DNA of 64,000 nucleotides, from positions 1-64,000 of the forward strand of contig NZ_CALPDG010000008.1 in the NCBI RefSeq assembly GCF_943193195.1, read 5' to 3'. Source of the DNA: Mediterraneibacter agrestimuris. GTDB taxonomy: Bacteria; Bacillota; Clostridia; Lachnospirales; Lachnospiraceae. This document shows, piece after piece, positions 35,462-44,405 of this stretch. A program made the translations under genes and the position numbers. The notes beneath the pieces are model-generated. The model made no database searches and was not told the origin of the DNA. It saw only the letters and a list, made by a program, of their open reading frames with translations. Position 1 is the stretch's first letter. Every line of letters begins with the position of its first letter.

Positions 35462-36315
35462 TGAGTGAATGTACTTGTCATAAGAATTATACTTTGGATA
35501 CTCTGATTCCGCAGGTCGGCATTATTACAGATATCCGTCAGGAGACACCGGATGTAAAGACATTCCGTGTCAATGCACCGGAGGGAGGCAAACTCTTTGA
35601 ACATATGCCGGGACAGTGTGCCATGGTATGTGCGCCGGGTGTCAGTGAAGGTATGTTTTCCATTACTTCTTCACCGACAAATAAGGAATATCAGGAATTT
35701 AGTATTAAAAAATGCGGTATGCTGACCGATTATCTTCACAGTCTGGAGGTAGGCGATGAGATTACCGTCCGCGGACCATATGGCAATTATTTCCCGGTGG
35801 AGACAGAATTAAAGGGCAAAAATCTTCTGTTTATCGCCGGAGGTATCGGTCTTGCACCTCTTCGTTCTGTTATCAACTATGTACTGGACAATCGCGAGAA
35901 CTATGGAACAGTAGACATCGTTTACGGGTCACGCTCCATGGATGATCTTGTACAGTTAAAGGAGATTCAGGAAGTCTGGATGAAGACAGAGGGTGTGAAT
36001 GTTTATCTGACGATTGACAGAGAGCAGGAAGGCTGGGACGGACATGTAGGATTTGTTCCAAACTATGTAAAAGAACTGGGATTCGATACAGACAAGACAG
36101 CGCTTGTCTGCGGACCTCCGATTATGATCAAATTCGTACTTGCAGGATTGAACGAACTCGGATTCACTTCTGAACAGGTATATACCACATTAGAGCTCCG
36201 TATGAAATGCGGAGTCGGTAAATGCGGAAGATGTAACATTGGATCAAAATATGTGTGCAAAGACGGTCCCGTCTTCCGTTACGATGAAATCGAAGAACTG
36301 CCAAACGAATATTAA
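35461..36315 (+). CDS. FlxA-like NAD(H)-oxidising FAD/2Fe-2S subunit
   Basis: 284 residues of the ferredoxin-NADP reductase/PyrK fold. FAD site MFSITSSPTNK; NAD site GGIGLAPLRSVINY and VCGPPIM; C-terminal 2Fe-2S cysteines MKCGVGKCGRCNIG and YVCKDGP. It is the only clear pyridine-nucleotide binding site in the complex, so NADH is the likely electron source. A 213-bp gap with a hairpin follows. Confidence 0.88.
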   Translation: MSECTCHKNYTLDTLIPQVGIITDIRQETPDVKTFRVNAPEGGKLFEHMPGQCAMVCAPGVSEGMFSITSSPTNKEYQEFSIKKCGMLTDYLHSLEVGDEITVRGPYGNYFPVETELKGKNLLFIAGGIGLAPLRSVINYVLDNRENYGTVDIVYGSRSMDDLVQLKEIQEVWMKTEGVNVYLTIDREQEGWDGHVGFVPNYVKELGFDTDKTALVCGPPIMIKFVLAGLNELGFTSEQVYTTLELRMKCGVGKCGRCNIGSKYVCKDGPVFRYDEIEELPNEY

Positions 36316-36349
36316 AGGATAAGCAGTGCTGAACAGAGGTGAAGCCCTG

Positions 36350-36378
36350 AAATACAATTTGAGAAGCAAATTGTATTT
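36350..36378. other. Intra-operon hairpin
   Basis: AAATACAATTTG and CAAATTGTATTT pair perfectly over 12 bp with a 5-nt loop. There is no T run, so it is more likely an mRNA processing or stability element between the flx and frd parts than a terminator. The rest of the 213-bp gap holds an AG-rich leader with no visible gene. Confidence 0.6.
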
Positions 36379-36528
36379 CACACTGCGGAAACAGATATCG
36401 TTTTTATAGGCATATGAAACTCAAGCGAGATGAAGCAAAGCGGAATCGAGCTTGGCAAAAGCTGAGGAAAACTTAGTTAAAAGCTTGGTAAACTTAGCAA
36501 AAGTCAGAGAAAGGATTGGTATACCAAT

Positions 36529-37203
36529 ATGGAAAATATGGTAAATGTATATTTTAGCGGTAAGAGATACAGTGTTCCGGCCGAACTTACCATTATGACG
36601 GCTATGGAATATGCCGGTTATACATGGAAACGCGGCTGCGGCTGCCGTCACGGTTTCTGCGGAGCCTGCGCGACCATTTACAGGATCAAAGGCAAAAATG
36701 AACTGAAGACATGTCTTGCATGCCAGACACAGGTAGAAGAAGGTATGTATGTAGCAAGTATTCCGTTCTTCCCGACAGACAAGAGAACATATACAATTGA
36801 TGACATTCGTCCGAACCAGCAGATTATGATGGAACTTTATCCGGAGATTTATAGCTGTATCGGATGTAATGCTTGTACAAAGGCATGTACACAGGATCTG
36901 AATGTTATGCAGTATATTGCATATGCACAGAGAGGTGAGTTTGAAAAGTGTGCAGAGGAATCCTTTGACTGTGTAAGCTGCGGATGCTGTTCCGTAAGAT
37001 GTCCGGCAGGTATTTCTCATCCGCACGTTGGTCTTCTTGCAAGACGTCTGAATGGAAAGTATATTGCACCGAAGGCAGAGCATCTTGAGAAACGTGTGGA
37101 AGAAGTGAATCATGGAGAGTATGACGAGTTGATCGAGCAGATCATGCAGAAACCGATCACAGAGATGAAAGAACTGTACAATACAAGAGAGATTGAGAAA
37201 TAA
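36529..37203 (+). CDS. frdB: Fumarate reductase iron-sulfur subunit (soluble type)
   Basis: 224 residues. N-terminal plant-type 2Fe-2S domain (RGCGCRHGFCGACATIYR, then CLACQ) and a C-terminal domain with CIGCNACTKACTQD and CVSCGCCSVRCPAG. Carries electrons to the FrdA flavin. Unlike methanogen TfrB it has no fused CCG domain; those functions are in the separate HdrB here. No membrane anchor gene is present. Confidence 0.85.
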   Translation: MENMVNVYFSGKRYSVPAELTIMTAMEYAGYTWKRGCGCRHGFCGACATIYRIKGKNELKTCLACQTQVEEGMYVASIPFFPTDKRTYTIDDIRPNQQIMMELYPEIYSCIGCNACTKACTQDLNVMQYIAYAQRGEFEKCAEESFDCVSCGCCSVRCPAGISHPHVGLLARRLNGKYIAPKAEHLEKRVEEVNHGEYDELIEQIMQKPITEMKELYNTREIEK

Positions 37204-37217
37204 GGAGGGCTTAAAAC

Positions 37218-38828
37218 ATGTATGCACCATATCCAGAAAATATGATGGAATCCATCAAAAAGGTAGAGGCTACAAGAGCAGAGCGTATGTCTACAGAACC
37301 GAGACGTCTGACTGCTGATGAAAAAGATGCTCTCCTGAAAGAATTCCACCCGGATTATAACCCGGACGCATTTGCAGAGATCAAAGTAGGTCCGAACAAA
37401 GGAGAGAAGGCGCCGCTTGAGCTGGCAAACATCCTTCACTCCACAAGCCGTATCCTAAATGAGGATATCGACATTACAAAAGTAGATTATGACGTAGACG
37501 TACTTGTTATCGGCGGCGGCGGAGCAGGTTCTTCCTGTGCCATCGAAGCACATAATGCAGGCGCAAATGTTATGATCGTTACAAAGCTTCGTATCGGTGA
37601 TGCCAATACCATGATGGCTGAAGGGGGTATTCAGGCAGCTGATAAGGAAAATGACTCTCCGGTACAGCACTACTTAGACTGCTTCGGAGGCGGACATTTT
37701 GCAGCAAGGCCGGAACTGGTAAAACGTCTTGTTATGGAAGCTCCGGATGCGATCAAATGGCTGAACGAACTGGGCGTTGAGTTTGACAAAGAAGAAGACG
37801 GAAGAATGATCACCACACATGGAGGCGGAACGTCCAGAAAGAGAATGCATGCAGCAAAGGACTATTCTGGTTCTGAAATCATGCGTACAGTAAGAGACGA
37901 GGTATTAAACCTTGGAATTCCGGTTATCGAATTTACTTCCGCTGTAGAGCTTTTGAAAGATGAAAAAGGACAGGCAGCAGGAGCGGTTCTTGTGAATATG
38001 GAAACAGGAGATTACTCAGTTGCAAGAGCAAAGACAGTTGTTATTGCAACGGGCGGTGCAGGACGTATGCATTACCAGGGATTCCCGACATCTAACCACT
38101 ATGGGGCAACTGCAGACGGACTGATCCTTGGTTACAGAGCAGGAGCGCCGCTTTTGTATCAGGATTCTATCCAGTATCATCCGACAGGTGTTGCTCATCC
38201 GGTACAGATTCAGGGAGCGCTTGTTACAGAGAAGGTTCGTTCTGTTGGAGCACAGCTTGTCAATGCGGAAGGAGAAGCTTACATCCATCCGCTGGAGACT
38301 CGTGACGTCAATGCTTCCGGTGTTATCCGTGAGTGCAGTGAAGGACGCGGCGTAGAGGCGCCGAGCGGACAGAAGGGCGTATGGCTTGACACACCGATGA
38401 TTGAGCTTCTCGGTGGAGAGGGTACCATCGAAAAGAGAATTCCGGCGATGTTCCGTATGTACATGAACTATGGAATCGATATGAGAAAAGTTCCGATTCT
38501 GATTTACCCGACACTGCATTATCAGAATGGTGGTCTTGAGATCAACGGAGACGGATTTACCAATGCGATCCCGAACCTGCTTGTGGCAGGAGAGGCTGCG
38601 GGCGGAATCCACGGAAGAAACAGACTGATGGGCAATTCTCTTCTTGATGTTATCGTATTTGGACGTAACGCTGGTAAGAAAGCAGCTGCAAAAGCAAAAG
38701 AAGTAGAGCTTGGCACACCGAACCTGGATCATTTGAAAGCCTATGCAGATGAATTGAATGCAGCAAGTGTTGACACAGGAGACGTATCACCGCTTCTGCT
38801 TCCGAGATATGCACGTCATGAGAGATAG
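37218..38828 (+). CDS. frdA: Fumarate reductase flavoprotein subunit
   Basis: 536 residues of the succinate dehydrogenase/fumarate reductase flavoprotein family. Seen: VLVIGGGGAGSSCAIEAHNA for FAD, MAEGGIQAA, the substrate/active-site blocks THGGGTSRKRMH, QYHPTG, ETRDVNASGVIRE, and the C-terminal GEAAGGIHGRNRLMGNSLLD. No twin-arginine signal and no membrane subunit, so the enzyme is cytosolic. An N-terminal extension of about 90 residues precedes the FAD fold. Reduces fumarate to succinate; electrons presumably come from the Hdr/Flx subunits encoded upstream. Confidence 0.9.
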   Translation: MYAPYPENMMESIKKVEATRAERMSTEPRRLTADEKDALLKEFHPDYNPDAFAEIKVGPNKGEKAPLELANILHSTSRILNEDIDITKVDYDVDVLVIGGGGAGSSCAIEAHNAGANVMIVTKLRIGDANTMMAEGGIQAADKENDSPVQHYLDCFGGGHFAARPELVKRLVMEAPDAIKWLNELGVEFDKEEDGRMITTHGGGTSRKRMHAAKDYSGSEIMRTVRDEVLNLGIPVIEFTSAVELLKDEKGQAAGAVLVNMETGDYSVARAKTVVIATGGAGRMHYQGFPTSNHYGATADGLILGYRAGAPLLYQDSIQYHPTGVAHPVQIQGALVTEKVRSVGAQLVNAEGEAYIHPLETRDVNASGVIRECSEGRGVEAPSGQKGVWLDTPMIELLGGEGTIEKRIPAMFRMYMNYGIDMRKVPILIYPTLHYQNGGLEINGDGFTNAIPNLLVAGEAAGGIHGRNRLMGNSLLDVIVFGRNAGKKAAAKAKEVELGTPNLDHLKAYADELNAASVDTGDVSPLLLPRYARHER

Positions 38829-38846
38829 GAAAGGAGAGCGATAAAG

Positions 38847-39689
38847 ATGCGTGAGATTGATGTTCAGCAGATTATTGATGTAGTCGAGAAGCTTTGTATC
38901 GAAGCAAACAATCATCTTCCGGAGGATGTAAAGTGTGCGATCAAGAATTGCCGTGCATGTGAAGATGGAAAAATTGCAAAAGGCGTGCTTGACAACATTA
39001 TTGAGAACTTTGAAATTGCAGATAACGAGTGTGTACCGATCTGCCAGGATACAGGTATGGCTTGTGTATTTCTTGAAATCGGTCAGGACGTACATCTGAC
39101 AGGCGGAGATCTGTCTGAGGCTGTCAATGAAGGTGTGCGCCGTGGATATGACAAGGGATATTTGAGAAAATCTGTAGTAAAAGATCCGGTTCGCCGTGGA
39201 AACACAGGCGACAATACACCGGCAATGCTTTATACAGAGATCGTTCCGGGTGAGGAAATCAAAGTGACTGTAGGACCGAAGGGCTTTGGAAGTGAGAACA
39301 TGAGCCAGATTCGGATGTTTAAGCCGTCCCATGGTCTTCAGGGAATCAAGGATTTCATTCTGGAGGTTGTAGAGACAGCGGGGCCGAATCCATGCCCGCC
39401 GATGGTAGTAGGAGTTGGAATCGGAGGAACATTTGACAAAGCTGCGCTTCTGGCAAAGAAAGCGCTGATGCGTCCGGTTGATTCCGAGAATGCAGATCCG
39501 TTCTACGCAGATCTTGAAAAAGAAATGCTTGAAAAGGTCAATGAGTTGGGAATCGGACCACAGGGATTCGGCGGAAAGACAACCGCTATCGGACTGAATA
39601 TTGAAACATTGCCGACTCATATTGCAGGTATGCCATGTGCAGTCAATATCAACTGCCATGTAACACGTCACAAAACGGAGGTGATTTAA
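38847..39689 (+). CDS. Class I fumarate hydratase, alpha subunit
   Basis: 280 residues, the N-terminal (TtdA-type) half of a two-subunit iron-sulfur fumarase/tartrate dehydratase. Cluster cysteines appear in [26 protein letters not shown] and AGMPCAVN. Makes fumarate from malate. One nucleotide separates it in effect from the beta subunit gene: its stop ends at the base before that ATG. AGGAAAGGAGAG is the ribosome binding site. Confidence 0.92.
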   Translation: MREIDVQQIIDVVEKLCIEANNHLPEDVKCAIKNCRACEDGKIAKGVLDNIIENFEIADNECVPICQDTGMACVFLEIGQDVHLTGGDLSEAVNEGVRRGYDKGYLRKSVVKDPVRRGNTGDNTPAMLYTEIVPGEEIKVTVGPKGFGSENMSQIRMFKPSHGLQGIKDFILEVVETAGPNPCPPMVVGVGIGGTFDKAALLAKKALMRPVDSENADPFYADLEKEMLEKVNELGIGPQGFGGKTTAIGLNIETLPTHIAGMPCAVNINCHVTRHKTEVI

Positions 39690-40250
39690 ATGGCGGCAAG
39701 AAAGATTACATTACCACTTACTGAGGAACTGGCAAAGACACTGCATGCAGGAGACAGTGTACTGGTGACAGGAACGATCTATACATCTCGTGACGCAGGT
39801 CATAAGAGAATGTGTGAGGCGTTGGAGAGAGGCGAAGAGCTTCCGATGGATCCGACAGACGCAACGATTTACTATGTAGGACCGACTCCTGCAAAACCGG
39901 GACAGGTAATCGGTTCCGCAGGACCTACAACAAGCGGACGTATGGATGCATATGCACCGACCATGATGTCTGTAGGCGCCCGTGGAATGATCGGAAAAGG
40001 AGCTCGTCTCCCGGAAGTTATTGATGCGATGAAGAAGTATTCAGGCGTATACTTTGGAGCGATCGGAGGAGCAGGCGCCCTTCTTGCGAAATGTATCAAA
40101 AAAGCAGAGCTGATCGCTTATGAAGACTTAGGTGCAGAGGCTTTGAGAAAACTTTACGTTGAAGATATGCCGCTGGTTGTTATCATTGACAGTGAGGGCA
40201 ACAACCTGTATGAGAGCGGACGTGCTGCTTATCTGGAAGAGCACAAGTAG
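39690..40250 (+). CDS. Class I fumarate hydratase, beta subunit
   Basis: 186 residues, the TtdB-type partner. Seen: GDSVLVTGTIYTSRDAGHKR, YVGPTPAKPGQVIGSAGPTT and KGARLPEVIDAMK, all typical of the beta domain. Completes the fumarase. Confidence 0.92.
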   Translation: MAARKITLPLTEELAKTLHAGDSVLVTGTIYTSRDAGHKRMCEALERGEELPMDPTDATIYYVGPTPAKPGQVIGSAGPTTSGRMDAYAPTMMSVGARGMIGKGARLPEVIDAMKKYSGVYFGAIGGAGALLAKCIKKAELIAYEDLGAEALRKLYVEDMPLVVIIDSEGNNLYESGRAAYLEEHK

Positions 40251-40267
40251 AAGGGAGATTTATTATC

Positions 40268-41479
40268 ATGGAGTTATTTGGAGGAATATTAGCAGTAAAG
40301 TCTGTAGTATTTCTTACTTTCTCGGTTTTTGCAATCGCAGCCGTCGGATATGCGGTAGGTAAAATTACGGTGAAGGGAATTAACCTTGGAACCGCAGGCG
40401 TCTTTATTGTTGCATTAGTGTATGGATGTTTTTTATATAATAACCTGGCGGCACATCTGACGGTGGGAGACTCATCATTTTCGGTAGAGGCACTAAAAAT
40501 TGTAGAAAATATGGGATTGATTTTCTTTGTAACTTCCGTTGGGTTTATCGCAGGACCGAATTTCTTCGGCAACTTGAAACGAAATTTCAAATCCTATGTG
40601 CTGTTAGGCGCAGTGATCATCGCTGCGGCTGCGGTTACATGTGTGGCGTGTATCTTAATTGGCGCTAATTTCACAGATTTGACGCATGAAGAATTCCGTG
40701 CAATTCTGGTTGGAATCCTTTCAGGAGCGCTGACGAGCACACCGGCATTTTCCGCTTCAAAAGCAGCAGTCGGCGCTGATCTGGAAGCACTAGTATCTGT
40801 AGGGTACGGTATTTCTTATTTATTTGGTGTTGTCGGTGTCGTTTTGTTTGTGCAGATCATGCCGAAGGTACTGAAAGTAAATATGAATGAAGAAGTAGCT
40901 AAAATCACTGCAAATGCAGGAGAAGGACGCAAAAAAAATACACGTATCCTGACAGAATTGGATGAATTTGGATTTGCGGCGTTCTCTCTGGCAGCGATCA
41001 TCGGTATTCTTGTAGGATGCATCAGCTATAAGAACTTTTCTTTGACCACAACAGGCGGATGCCTTTTGACAGCGCTTGTATTTGGTCATTACGGACATAT
41101 TGGAAATATTTCTATTATGCCGAAGAACTCTACCTTAAAAATGTTAAGAGAGCTGGGACTGATGCTGTTCCTGATCGGAGCGGGAGTTTCCGGCGGAGCG
41201 CAGTTTATCAAATATTTTGAACCGGTATATTTCCTCTATGGAGCAATGATGACAATTCTTCCGATGATCATTGGATTCTTCATTGCAAGAAATGTTCTGA
41301 AGCTTCCGCTTTTGAATAACCTGGGATCTCTTACCGGAGGTATGACAAGTACGCCGGCGCTTGGAACATTGATCAACATGGCTGGAACAGAGGATATTGC
41401 GTCTGCATATGCGGCAACTTATCCAATTGCGTTGATTGCGGTGGTACTTGCGTCACAGTTGATTATATTGTTCTGCTGA
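40268..41479 (+). CDS. AspT/YidE-type putative C4-dicarboxylate or amino acid transporter
   Basis: 403 residues, about ten or eleven membrane segments in two related halves. Each half carries the family signature: MGLIFFVTSVGFIAGPNFF and ALTSTPAFSASK in the first; LGLMLFLIGAGVSGGAQFI and GGMTSTPALGTL in the second. AspT exchanges aspartate for alanine. As last gene of a succinate-forming operon it may export succinate or exchange it for aspartate or malate; this is inference. There is no TrkA_C domain in the middle, which many YidE proteins have. Confidence 0.75.
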   Translation: MELFGGILAVKSVVFLTFSVFAIAAVGYAVGKITVKGINLGTAGVFIVALVYGCFLYNNLAAHLTVGDSSFSVEALKIVENMGLIFFVTSVGFIAGPNFFGNLKRNFKSYVLLGAVIIAAAAVTCVACILIGANFTDLTHEEFRAILVGILSGALTSTPAFSASKAAVGADLEALVSVGYGISYLFGVVGVVLFVQIMPKVLKVNMNEEVAKITANAGEGRKKNTRILTELDEFGFAAFSLAAIIGILVGCISYKNFSLTTTGGCLLTALVFGHYGHIGNISIMPKNSTLKMLRELGLMLFLIGAGVSGGAQFIKYFEPVYFLYGAMMTILPMIIGFFIARNVLKLPLLNNLGSLTGGMTSTPALGTLINMAGTEDIASAYAATYPIALIAVVLASQLIILFC

Positions 41480-41531
41480 TTTAGAAGTAAGAATACGGAA
41501 AATTATGGGGGAATTTTCCTGTAAAGAAAAG

Positions 41532-41567
41532 ACAGTATGGAAAGCAATTTCTGTACTGTTTTTTTCA
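41532..41567 (+). terminator. Intrinsic terminator of the fumarate operon
   Basis: ACAGTA...GAAAGCAATTTC...TACTGT forms an interrupted stem followed by seven T residues, 50 bp after the last gene. Confidence 0.8.
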
Positions 41568-41631
41568 TGATATAGGAAAGTTCTCATATCAATATTTTAA
41601 AATAACAGAAAATATGCTATTCTAGTGAAAT

Positions 41632-41826
41632 AGGGGCAATAGCAGATCCGGTTATTTTATTATGAATATAATGAAGAACTGGCCGGGCGGCGAGTCGCCG
41701 TCCGGAACAGTATATGAGGACATAAAACTTGCAGATGTTTCGAGGCACTTCAGCACACGTTGTGTGCATACGGCAAAGCCTTGTGCATCTTCACATCTTA
41801 CAGAATCTCCTTATTGTATTGCCCCT
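41632..41826 (+). ncRNA. Retron msr-msd non-coding RNA
   Basis: Bounded by the perfect 10-nt inverted pair AGGGGCAATA (41632-41641, a1) and TATTGCCCCT (41817-41826, a2). The A of a1 opens AGC (41641-41643), the usual context of the 2',5'-branching guanosine, so G41642 is the candidate. The msr part has a strong hairpin at 41683-41705 (CCGGGCGGCGA/TCGCCGTCCGG). The msd part folds as nested stems: AGATGT 41733/ACATCT 41793, GAGGCAC 41742/GTGCATC 41783, GCACAC 41753/GTGTGC 41762. The RT gene starts 47 nt after a2, the normal order. A 64-codon frame across this RNA is not considered coding. Confidence 0.82.
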
Positions 41827-41873
41827 GCTTCAGGAAAAAGGAAAAGGAAAGCGTGATAGGAGAGAAGAGAGCC

Positions 41874-42932
41874 ATGTCAGAATATGATTTATGGAAATAC
41901 TGTACGTCAGAGCATGTGAAGGCGGTTTTGCGTTCTTTTGATTTACTTTCCGGAATCCCTCTGGATAAAGAAAAAGAGCTGGCATATCTGTATGCAGTGA
42001 GCAATCATACAGAAAACCACTATCATCAGGTACAGATACCGAAAAGAAAAGGTGGTATGCGCCATCTCTGTGTGCCAGATGATTTGTTATGTACAATTCA
42101 GAGGAATATTCTGCGTAATGTACTTTGTGAATTTTCTCCTTCGGCATATGCGGCAGCATATAAGAAGAAAACCTCTGTACTTTATAATGCCAGACCTCAT
42201 GTCGGTGCGAAGCAGATCGTAAAGCTAGATATCAAAGACTTTTTTGAAAACATTTCTTATTCCCTGGCATATCAGCATGCATTTCCTGCAACGCATTTTC
42301 CACCGCCAATTCGTAGAATACTGACAGAATTGTGCTGTTTTAGAGACTATTTGCCGCAGGGAGCCCCCACATCTCCGGCGATTTCCAATCTGGTAATGAA
42401 GCCTTTTGATGAATATATGGGAGAGTGGTGCAAAGAAAGAGACGTCTGTTATTCAAGGTATTGCGATGATCTGACCTTTTCGGGGGAGAAGATGAATGCA
42501 AAGGAATTGATTGGAAAAGTCCGGGGATTTCTCCACGCATATGGTTTTGAGTTAAACAACAAAAAGACCAGAATCCTTAAGCAAAATGTGCGTCAGAGTG
42601 TAACTGGAATTGTAGTCAATGAAAAACCACAGGTAAGCCGGGAATATCGAAGAAATCTAAGACAGGAACTATATTACTGCCGTAAATTTGGTGTGGAATC
42701 CCACTTGAGACGAAAATATGCCGAATGTGACGGCAGAGTCGATTGTACTGGTAAACGAAATGAAAATAAAGAATTCGATGAAACGAAAAATTCTGAGCAA
42801 GAGATTTTCTGCCAGAAGTATTTACAGAAGTTACTTGGGAAGATCAGTTATGTATGTCTGGTGAACCCAGAGGATGCTGAGTTTCAGAAAGCAAGAGGAG
42901 AAGTAATAGAATTGATGCAAAACATAAAATGA
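41874..42932 (+). CDS. Retron reverse transcriptase
   Basis: 352 residues. Contains VKLDIKDFFENI (motif A aspartate), LPQGAPTSPAISNL, the catalytic YCDD in CYSRYCDDLTFSG, the retron-specific NAxxH (NARPH) before motif A, and the VTG motif (SVTGIVVN) in the thumb region, followed by LLGKISYVCLVNPED. These together mark a retron RT rather than a group II intron or DGR enzyme. ATG 41874 with TAGGAGAGAAGAGAG upstream is preferred over 41760, which would run through the msd. No accessory gene follows on the same strand. Confidence 0.9.
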   Translation: MSEYDLWKYCTSEHVKAVLRSFDLLSGIPLDKEKELAYLYAVSNHTENHYHQVQIPKRKGGMRHLCVPDDLLCTIQRNILRNVLCEFSPSAYAAAYKKKTSVLYNARPHVGAKQIVKLDIKDFFENISYSLAYQHAFPATHFPPPIRRILTELCCFRDYLPQGAPTSPAISNLVMKPFDEYMGEWCKERDVCYSRYCDDLTFSGEKMNAKELIGKVRGFLHAYGFELNNKKTRILKQNVRQSVTGIVVNEKPQVSREYRRNLRQELYYCRKFGVESHLRRKYAECDGRVDCTGKRNENKEFDETKNSEQEIFCQKYLQKLLGKISYVCLVNPEDAEFQKARGEVIELMQNIK

Positions 42933-43196
42933 ATTTGACGGCATATTTTTATTGGATTTCTAAAGTGCTGTGGGTACTTAAACTGTTTTACACTTTTATT
43001 AGGATGGCACAGGGTAAAAATGAAAATCTATGACAGAAAGAGGGAGGATAACATCAGCGGTTATCACGGACTGCCCAAAATCTGCCATAGATTTACGAAA
43101 AAGTATAATTGTCGGTGCTTTTACCTTATTCACAGTCAACCTTGCATTTCGCGGCAAAGGAGTGGGTAAAACATTTAAAGTATTCTGTACGGGATA
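42933..43196. other. Intergenic region downstream of the retron
   Basis: No gene was found. It holds an imperfect inverted pair, AAATCTATGACA near 43024 and TGCCATAGATTT near 43083, about 45 bp apart. No clear terminator for either converging gene. Confidence 0.4.
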
Positions 43197-44204
43197 TTAG
43201 TTTCTGACATTTACAGGTTTTCCCATTGGTTCTGGTGATGAGTGTCCGTCGTTCGGAACCTGTTCGCGTTCCCTGTTGCTGAGACGGCCTACAGTCATTG
43301 CGTCTGCGTAGTTGATCGGATGATTTCTCATATGTACTTTTATCAGTTCAAACAGACGAAGTGTTGGTCGTTTTGCTTCTAAAGCTCCTGTTGCATCTAG
43401 AAAATGACAGCCTGTCTGGGTTGCCAGTTTCTGCAGACGCTGATTGATTTCAGCTGCCTCAGGACTGGAAGATACGATGGAAACAATATAAATCTCAGCT
43501 TGAGTTTTTGTGTGGATCATGTAGAGCAGCCATTCATATTTGCTGATGAAATTTTCTACATCCAGTGACTCGTCTTTAATATCTACATCACCCAAATTGA
43601 CAAAGATTTTTCTTGGGTTTAGATCAAAGAGACATACTTTCAGATAATTTTCAATCTGATTGATGCGGATGTCCTTGATACTACGGTTGTAGATCGGTTC
43701 TGTAATACGGTATGCCTGTGTCAGTTCTCCCAACGGAAGGTTGGCAAATGTGTTAGAGCCGAAGAGTACAACGCCGCCTGCTTCTGTGATACTGTTTAAT
43801 TCACGATAAGTTTCCATTTCGTCATCCCCCTGACTTAAGTGTGGTTTCTGCGGTGCAGAAGTGTGAATAGTTTCTGACAGTGTTTCGTTTTCTGTCTTTC
43901 CGGATAATTCTTTGCAGAGTAATGTATTTGCTTTTTGTGTCTGTCTGTCATAGCGGCGGTTGATGAAGTATACAATTACATTCGCAGATACGACAACCAG
44001 ATTCAGAAGATAAACAACAAGCACATAGTTAAACCGGTGAGTGTATATTTTTGCAGTGATTCCTGCAACATATCCGAAGATAATCAGCAGAATAAACTGC
44101 AGACTCATGTTTTTTGCGGATTTTGCCTTGATGTTTTTGGTCAGATTCATCGGCCAGGATAAACCAAAGCAGATTAACATTGTAGATTCCAGTAGTTCAG
44201 CCAT
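43197..44204 (-). CDS. Membrane protein with SGNH-like C-terminal domain
   Basis: 335 residues. Three N-terminal hydrophobic segments (about 5-20, 32-55, 60-80) with a PQ-loop/SemiSWEET look (LSWPMNLTKNIKAKSAKNMS), a polar linker, then a domain resembling SGNH hydrolases: VVLFGSNTFANLP in place of the GDS block, KIFVNLGDVDI, and a late LRLFELIKVHMRNHPINYAD. The catalytic serine is at GSN, with no classical GDS, so activity is uncertain. It faces the retron tail to tail and is divergent from a LysR gene. Role unknown. Confidence 0.55.
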   Translation of the reverse strand: MAELLESTMLICFGLSWPMNLTKNIKAKSAKNMSLQFILLIIFGYVAGITAKIYTHRFNYVLVVYLLNLVVVSANVIVYFINRRYDRQTQKANTLLCKELSGKTENETLSETIHTSAPQKPHLSQGDDEMETYRELNSITEAGGVVLFGSNTFANLPLGELTQAYRITEPIYNRSIKDIRINQIENYLKVCLFDLNPRKIFVNLGDVDIKDESLDVENFISKYEWLLYMIHTKTQAEIYIVSIVSSSPEAAEINQRLQKLATQTGCHFLDATGALEAKRPTLRLFELIKVHMRNHPINYADAMTVGRLSNREREQVPNDGHSSPEPMGKPVNVRN

Positions 44205-44405
44205 TTTAAAAGTTCCTCTCTTTCCTTAAGTTCTGAGTTAGTGTATCATTGACTTTCAATTATGTCTAATATATAATATTTATCAAAACCATAACTTTGA
44301 AGTTATAGATAGAAAAATTTATTGTGAATATTACTAAAAATAAAAATTTTAAACGATAAATAATTCGGTTTTATCGGTATTTTGACAAAAACAGGGAGAA
44401 AAAAG

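Noticed and set aside
36350-36378. Terminator between flxA and frdB
   Set aside because: The hairpin is strong but no T run follows on the plus strand, so it is listed as a plain hairpin.
41662-41856. 64-codon frame over the retron msd
   Set aside because: It overlaps the structured msr-msd RNA and its a2 arm, has no ribosome binding site and resembles no protein.
41874-42932. Group II intron or diversity-generating retroelement RT
   Set aside because: No maturase/HNH domain, no intron structure and no variable/template repeat; NAxxH and VTG motifs fit retrons.
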